From assembly GCA_903885895.1 (NCBI GenBank), contig CAISKC010000077.1, positions 1-9,251 on the forward strand: a stretch of 9,251 nt of DNA, read 5' to 3'. The position numbers and the translations under genes were made by a program. The notes under the pieces are model-generated. The model worked only from the letters and a program-made list of their open reading frames with translations. It had not been told where the DNA came from and ran no database searches. Source of the DNA: an uncultured Legionella sp. GTDB lineage: Bacteria > Pseudomonadota > Gammaproteobacteria > Legionellales > Legionellaceae. Positions 5,826-9,251 of the stretch are shown in pieces. Position 1 is the first letter of the stretch; the number at the start of each line of letters is the position of its first letter.

Positions 5826-6776
5826 ATGCAACAGTGGTTAAGCCATGCCCCCGCGAATATTGCTTTGATAAAGTACATGGGGAAAGACGACCAAGCGACT
5901 AATTTGCCCGCAAATCCATCCTTATCTTTTACTCTCAATCATTTAAAATCGAGTGTTTCATTAGAGGCACATCCTGGTAAGCAAGATTTTTGGGAAGCCT
6001 TAGATATTCCAGGATTGGATAATTTTGTCTTATCCCCAGAAGGTCAACAGCGTTTTTTAAAACACTTAGCGTTTTTAAAACAAACGTTTTCTTACACTGG
6101 CGGATTTACCATTCGGTCTAATAATAACTTTCCCTTGAGCACCGGATTGGCCAGTTCAGCATCCAGCTTTGCTGCTTTAACCCAATGCGCCGTCCTAGCA
6201 TTGTGTGAACTAACACAACAACCTATGCCTCCTATAGAAGCCATTGCAGCGTTAAGCCGCCACGGCTCAGGATCATCTTGCCGCTCATTTTTCTCGCCTT
6301 GGGCGCTATGGGAAGATGACACGGTAAAAAGTATCGATTTACCATACCAAGATTTGATCCACAAAGTTATTTTGGTGAGTCACGAGATCAAAGCTATCTC
6401 CTCCTCAAAAGCCCACGAATTGGTCAAAACCAGCCCGCAGTATGCCACAAGACCTGCGCGCGCCAAGCAAAATTTAAGCGATTTATTGGATGCATTCCAT
6501 ACTAAAAGCTGGTCCAATGCTTACTACGTTTGTTGGCGAGAGTTTCAAGATATGCATGCCCTATTCTCCAGTTGCACGCAACCGTTTACCTATATGACTG
6601 ACCGGAGTTTACAAGTTTTAGAGCAACTCAAAGATACTTGGCAACAAAATCAGGATGGGCCGATTGTTACCATGGATGCTGGCCCTAATATTCATTTACT
6701 ATATAGACCGGACCAAAAAGAAATGGCACGAGTCTTCGAACAGGACATACTAATTGGCAATTTCGATGTCATATAA
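5826..6776 (+). CDS. mvaD: diphosphomevalonate decarboxylase (GHMP family)
   Basis: A cytoplasmic enzyme performing the ATP-dependent decarboxylation of mevalonate 5-diphosphate to isopentenyl diphosphate, the last step of the classical mevalonate pathway. The 316 residues fit the family. Visible motifs in order: SHAPANIALIKYMGK (6-20, substrate-binding Lys16), the ATP-binding loop NNFPLSTGLASSASS (99-113), SRHGSGSSCRS (144-154, with the substrate-orienting Arg153) and TMDAGPN (282-288, catalytic Asp284). The first motif has KYMGK where many family members have KYWGK. Catalytic residues are intact, so it is expected to be active. It follows queE after 10 bases and overlaps the mevalonate kinase start by 11 bases. 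Confidence 0.92.
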   Translation: MQQWLSHAPANIALIKYMGKDDQATNLPANPSLSFTLNHLKSSVSLEAHPGKQDFWEALDIPGLDNFVLSPEGQQRFLKHLAFLKQTFSYTGGFTIRSNNNFPLSTGLASSASSFAALTQCAVLALCELTQQPMPPIEAIAALSRHGSGSSCRSFFSPWALWEDDTVKSIDLPYQDLIHKVILVSHEIKAISSSKAHELVKTSPQYATRPARAKQNLSDLLDAFHTKSWSNAYYVCWREFQDMHALFSSCTQPFTYMTDRSLQVLEQLKDTWQQNQDGPIVTMDAGPNIHLLYRPDQKEMARVFEQDILIGNFDVI

Positions 6777-7626
6777 TTTTCAAACAACCACTCATGGCAA
6801 ATGGATCTTAGCTGGTGAGCATGCGGTCATTCGCGGACATGGCGCCTTGGTTTTTCCATTATTGGACAAGACATTGACCTTGCAATACACGCCATCCGAC
6901 CATGCGGCAAAACTACATCTTAGCACTCAGATGCTTGATCATGATCCCGATACCACCCATGATTTATTACAACAAATTTTAGCACATGGATTACGATGCA
7001 TTGATCGTTCTCCTACGACAGTCAGTGGTGACCTGCACATTGTAAGCAATATCCCAGCTGGTGTAGGAATGGGGGCTTCAGCAGCCTTATGCGTAGCAAT
7101 CTCTCGCTGGTTTGCCTCACAACAGTGGATTTCCATACAAGACGAATTTACCATTGCCCGTGAACTAGAACATTTCTTCCATGGCAAAAGCAGTGGTTTA
7201 GATATTATTGGAGTGAGTAGCGCCACGGGGATGCACTTCCAAAACAGCCAAGCTGCGCCCTTAAACCCAACCTGGTCGCCTAAATGGCAATTATCTTTTT
7301 GCGGTCAACAAGGCCCAACCGCCAACTGCATTCAAACCGTCCAACAATTATGGGCAAGCTCTCCCGATGCAGCACAACTCATTGATCAAACGATGCAAGC
7401 AGCTGTGATGGCTGCCAAACAAGCGTTGGAAGATCCCTATACAGAAAACAGCCAACATCGTTTAGCACTCGCCATCCAGCAAGCGCATGCATGTTTCCAA
7501 AAATGGGGATTGATCACCCCCGCACTACAACAACACATGCAAGATTTGCGCGACCAAGGGGCGTTAGCGGTTAAACCAACCGGTTCAGGCGGCGGTGGCT
7601 ATGTCATGAGTCTTTGGGCACAATAA
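6766..7626 (+). CDS. mvk: mevalonate kinase (GHMP kinase family)
   Basis: Predicted to phosphorylate mevalonate to mevalonate 5-phosphate in the cytoplasm. The 286-residue product shows the GHMP signatures: HGKWILAGEHAV (10-21, the family's GKVxLxGEH motif), the ATP-binding loop IPAGVGMGASAAL (96-108), HGKSSGLD (139-146, likely catalytic Asp146 in place of the usual HGxPSGxD) and KPTGSGGGG (270-278). It is rather short for the family. The frame is open to a TTG at 6754, but the ATG at 6766, overlapping the mvaD stop by 11 bases, agrees better with family N-termini. No strong ribosome-binding site is visible, so it probably depends on coupling to mvaD. Phosphomevalonate kinase, a related GHMP enzyme, is the main alternative, but the N-terminal GEHAV motif and length favour mevalonate kinase. 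Confidence 0.85.
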   Translation: MSYNFQTTTHGKWILAGEHAVIRGHGALVFPLLDKTLTLQYTPSDHAAKLHLSTQMLDHDPDTTHDLLQQILAHGLRCIDRSPTTVSGDLHIVSNIPAGVGMGASAALCVAISRWFASQQWISIQDEFTIARELEHFFHGKSSGLDIIGVSSATGMHFQNSQAAPLNPTWSPKWQLSFCGQQGPTANCIQTVQQLWASSPDAAQLIDQTMQAAVMAAKQALEDPYTENSQHRLALAIQQAHACFQKWGLITPALQQHMQDLRDQGALAVKPTGSGGGGYVMSLWAQ

Positions 7627-7663
7627 CTGATCTCGAGCAACGTATTATTTTTTGTATTACCTA

Positions 7664-7672
7664 TGTTAGAAT
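7664..7672 (+). promoter_or_regulatory. extended -10 promoter of the thioredoxin-like gene
   Basis: TG-T-TAGAAT (7664-7672) is an extended -10 element. The -35 region is AT-rich without a clear box, as such promoters allow. Transcription would start near 7679, giving a leader of about 24 bases before the GTG at 7703. Confidence 0.5.
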
Positions 7673-7702
7673 ACGAGCCTTATTCAAAGGATGGGGTACA
7701 AC

Positions 7703-8077
7703 GTGCGCTTTTGTCTTGAAAAAATGCTTAAACTGCTGATGATTGGATGTCTGATGTTCATACCCTTGATCTCTTTTTCGGTATTATTACCTTTTAGCGA
7801 ATCAGATTGCTCTCTATTAAAAAATCCTAAAACAGTATTACTAGTCCATGCGACTTGGTGCTCTCACTGCCGAGCATTTATGCCGGTTTATGAAGCTGTT
7901 TCTAACAAAAACCAATACAGCGATTGGACTTTTTATCGGGTCGCTGCAGATGATTTATGGCGAATATGCGGCAAAGTAGTTGACAGCTATCCAGTTACAT
8001 ACAAAAACAATATGCAGACCGCTTTGCGAGGCAATACTCCACAAGCCGCTCTTGAGCAGTTTTTAGATAGCCTCTAA
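7703..8077 (+). CDS. small exported thioredoxin-like protein
   Basis: A thioredoxin-fold protein, probably periplasmic or membrane-anchored. From the GTG start it has 124 residues. A positive n-region and a hydrophobic stretch (LLMIGCLMFIPLISF) form a signal peptide or anchor. The redox motif follows as VHATWCSHCRAFMP, with CSHC at 53-56, and a cis-proline candidate is in YPVTY (Pro97). The active site is CSHC rather than the CGPC of thioredoxins. Start choice: the frame opens at ATG 7691, but the upstream AAAGG abuts that codon. GTG 7703 has AAGGA 11 bases upstream, and ATG 7724 has no ribosome-binding site. It has its own promoter after the mevalonate genes. Its role (disulfide reductase or oxidase, partner) is not determinable from sequence. 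Confidence 0.78.
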   Translation: MRFCLEKMLKLLMIGCLMFIPLISFSVLLPFSESDCSLLKNPKTVLLVHATWCSHCRAFMPVYEAVSNKNQYSDWTFYRVAADDLWRICGKVVDSYPVTYKNNMQTALRGNTPQAALEQFLDSL

Positions 8078-8107
8078 ATGTTGTCACTCACCAAGTTATG
8101 GATAGTT

Positions 8108-8128
8108 TGACGTGTTCAAGACACGTCA
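8108..8128. terminator. hairpin between convergent genes, possible bidirectional terminator
   Basis: TGACGTGT (8108-8115) and ACACGTCA (8121-8128) form a perfect 8-base stem with loop TCAAG. It lies 31 bases after the thioredoxin-like stop and includes the stop codon of the convergent minus-strand gene. Neither strand has a U-run afterwards, so termination is inferred from position and is weakly supported. Confidence 0.4.
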
Positions 8129-9040
8129 TCCAGAACTGCTGTATCCACTAAACGCACCGTTATCTGGACCCACATCAAGATCTAATATTTGCTTTTCAGC
8201 ATTTTTATCTTTGAAAAGCATACCCTTTTTAGGATAGGCAAGATCTAAGGCTTTGATAGTATCACTGATAGCAGGCTTGCTTTGTTGATCGAATAAATCG
8301 GGAACAAAGCGAGGCCTTTTCTTTACCACTTCATACAATTCACTTTCGTCTCTATATACCTCAAACATATCCCCAGGATCATAAAATACATCCTCCAGCT
8401 CTAATTGAGCGATCATGGTTTGATCTAAAACTGACTCTTGCACGCTCAACATATCATCACGTTGCATGGATTCCGGCTCAGATTGACGTGTTGTAGGCGC
8501 TTCTTCTGATAAATACGGCTGGACCAATTGTTCGATATCTCGTAACAACTTAGTTTCTTTACAATACTTGCGACAGTGCTCCCAGGCATGCTTCATTTTT
8601 TCAATATGTCCATGTTCATAAAAATACAGTATTGCTTTGGATGCCCCTAGGGTATAAGTTTGAAAGCGCGTTAATAATAGATCAAAACACATTAAGAGTT
8701 TTTGTTCATCTTGCTTCAATTGATAACATTCGACCAATTGCATCACAATTTTTCTATTCTCACTATAGTTAGAAAAATCCGTTAACATTGAAATAGCTAT
8801 ATCCACATTCTGTAGCTGGCGATGACAAATACTCAATCCAATATAAATGGATTCATCTTTTCCCCAAAGCAACCACATGTGATTTAACGTTTCTAAAGCC
8901 TCTTGATAACGCTTTTCTTGAATAAGAATCATCGCTCTTTCACGCAGTAACGTTTTATTGTTCATAGACGCAACAGTGCCGGTCGTCTCTAGCAGACTAT
9001 GAATATGTTGTCGAACTAACGCGCGCTCTTTGCTAGGCAA
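8126..9040 (-). CDS. helical-repeat (TPR-like) protein, apparently 5'-truncated
   Basis: Function unrecognised. The coded protein has TPR-like helical pairs in its first two-thirds, for example ILIQEKRYQEALETLNHMWL, then IYIGLSICHRQLQNVDIAIS and further leucine-rich helices to about residue 180. An acidic, probably flexible tail follows (EEAPTTRQSEPESMQRDD onward), ending in a Gly/Ser-rich SGYSSSG. There is no signal peptide or membrane segment, so it is cytoplasmic or a secreted effector. The listed start is a TTG at 9038-9040 without a ribosome-binding site; the next ATG is at 8965. Coding character continues upstream in the same frame without any start (WVYLSLLTRKDNTEAIWRTL and on, to about 9127) until a TAA at 9143-9145, right beside an IS630-type transposase. 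The true N-terminus has probably been lost, making this a likely pseudogene fragment. Confidence 0.65.
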   Translation of the reverse strand: MPSKERALVRQHIHSLLETTGTVASMNNKTLLRERAMILIQEKRYQEALETLNHMWLLWGKDESIYIGLSICHRQLQNVDIAISMLTDFSNYSENRKIVMQLVECYQLKQDEQKLLMCFDLLLTRFQTYTLGASKAILYFYEHGHIEKMKHAWEHCRKYCKETKLLRDIEQLVQPYLSEEAPTTRQSEPESMQRDDMLSVQESVLDQTMIAQLELEDVFYDPGDMFEVYRDESELYEVVKKRPRFVPDLFDQQSKPAISDTIKALDLAYPKKGMLFKDKNAEKQILDLDVGPDNGAFSGYSSSG

Positions 9041-9142
9041 CCTATGACAATGTCGGAATAACGTACGCCATATCGCTTCTGTATTATCCTTGCGCGTGAG
9101 GAGTGAGAGATATACCCATGATCTTTCAAAATGCTTGCATTT
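9041..9142 (-). pseudogene. start-less coding remnant of the TPR-like gene
   Basis: These 34 codons are in frame with the TPR-like gene at 8126-9040 and contain no ATG, GTG or TTG. Their translation is protein-like, including WVYLSLLTRKDNTEAIWRTL and RHCHRLPSKERALV across the annotated start. The natural reading is that the gene once began further right and was cut by the mobile element whose transposase starts at 9171. Only the last few codons before the TAA (reading KCKHF) may belong to the element. Confidence 0.5.
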
Positions 9143-9143
9143 T
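9128..9143. repeat. palindrome near the IS boundary
   Basis: AAAATGC-TT-GCATTTT is a perfect 7-base inverted repeat with a 2-base spacer. It lies where the coding character of the minus-strand gene ends and about 28 bases before the transposase start. It may be part of the element's terminal region or a short hairpin limiting read-through. Confidence 0.35.
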
Positions 9144-9251
9144 TAATTTATTGGGATCAAGCTATGCGTCATGAAAAGATTACATATATCTCCAGAAGAA
9201 AAAGCGCATCTTGAAATGCTCCACGCTCAAAAGGAAAATGGCAAGGAGCGC
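9144..9251 (+). mobile_element. left end of an IS630-type insertion sequence, partial
   Basis: The boundary is uncertain. IS630 elements insert at TA dinucleotides, and TA occurs at 9111-9112, 9113-9114, 9144-9145 and 9149-9150; 9144 is the preferred edge because the minus-strand coding frame ends there. The terminal inverted repeat cannot be confirmed because the right end of the element lies outside the window. Confidence 0.4.
9171..9251 (+). CDS. IS630 family transposase, N-terminal fragment
   Basis: The open frame begins MKRLHISPEEKAHLEMLHAQ and continues KENGKER to the edge of the window (27 codons). This resembles the N-terminus of IS630/Tc1-type transposases, in which a short L.(L/I)(S/T)PEE...L..LH segment precedes the helix-turn-helix DNA-binding domain. 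The catalytic DDE domain would lie outside the window. The start ATG has only a weak upstream GGGAT. An overlapping ATG at 9164 in another frame stops after 16 codons. Identification is by motif resemblance over a short stretch. Confidence 0.6.
   Translation, partial: MKRLHISPEEKAHLEMLHAQKENGKER

Noticed and set aside
4758..7226. Open frames antisense or out of frame within cpoB, mvaD and mevalonate kinase (4758-4997, 4777-5106, 5753-5938, 6092-6364, 6939-7226)
   Set aside because: All are shadows of genes with recognisable motifs and intact frames.
1..9251. tRNA genes, CRISPR arrays, riboswitches, phage attachment sites
   Set aside because: No cloverleaf-like sequence, regularly spaced repeat array or recognisable riboswitch core was seen on either strand.

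Overview
The window looks like chromosomal DNA of a moderately AT-rich gammaproteobacterium, most probably of the order Legionellales (Legionella/Coxiella-like, possibly host-associated). Three things point there: a classical mevalonate pathway pair (diphosphomevalonate decarboxylase and mevalonate kinase), which is rare among gammaproteobacteria but typical of this order; a Tol-Pal lipoprotein whose OmpA-like domain reads AGNTDERG; and a ribosomal RNA leader closely resembling the E. coli rrn leader. No species can be named from the sequence alone.

Layout. At 1-110, minus strand, lie the promoter and first part of the leader of an rRNA operon that continues beyond the left edge. Next, also on the minus strand, is a phosphate uptake operon: a DUF47/PhoU-like accessory gene (1473-2144) followed by a PiT phosphate permease (210-1463). 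An intergenic stretch of about 350 bases (2145-2493) carries divergent promoters. On the plus strand there follow a secreted protein with a zinc-carboxypeptidase-like residue pattern (2494-3201), a small Tyr/Gly-rich lipoprotein (3306-3584), and a compact cluster pal - cpoB/ybgF - queE - mvaD - mevalonate kinase (3768-7626). Its genes are separated by 10 bases or fewer or overlap, so they are probably co-transcribed. A small exported thioredoxin-like protein with its own promoter follows (7703-8077). Converging on it from the minus strand is a helical-repeat (TPR-like) gene (8126 to about 9127) that has lost a credible start. At the right edge begins a plus-strand IS630-type transposase (9171 onward), and its insertion most likely removed the 5' end of the TPR-like gene.

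How the genes work together. The DUF47/PiT pair imports phosphate. Pal and CpoB tie the outer membrane to peptidoglycan and help coordinate envelope constriction and peptidoglycan synthesis. QueE makes the 7-deazaguanine precursor of queuosine, and cpoB-queE linkage is common in proteobacteria. MvaD and mevalonate kinase belong to isoprenoid precursor synthesis; the phosphomevalonate kinase acting between them is not in the window.

Most of the window is recognisable housekeeping content. I do not see a clear new multi-gene system. The items most worth a second look are the IS-truncated TPR-like gene, the divergent carboxypeptidase-like secreted protein, and the rRNA operon promoter directly behind the phosphate permease.
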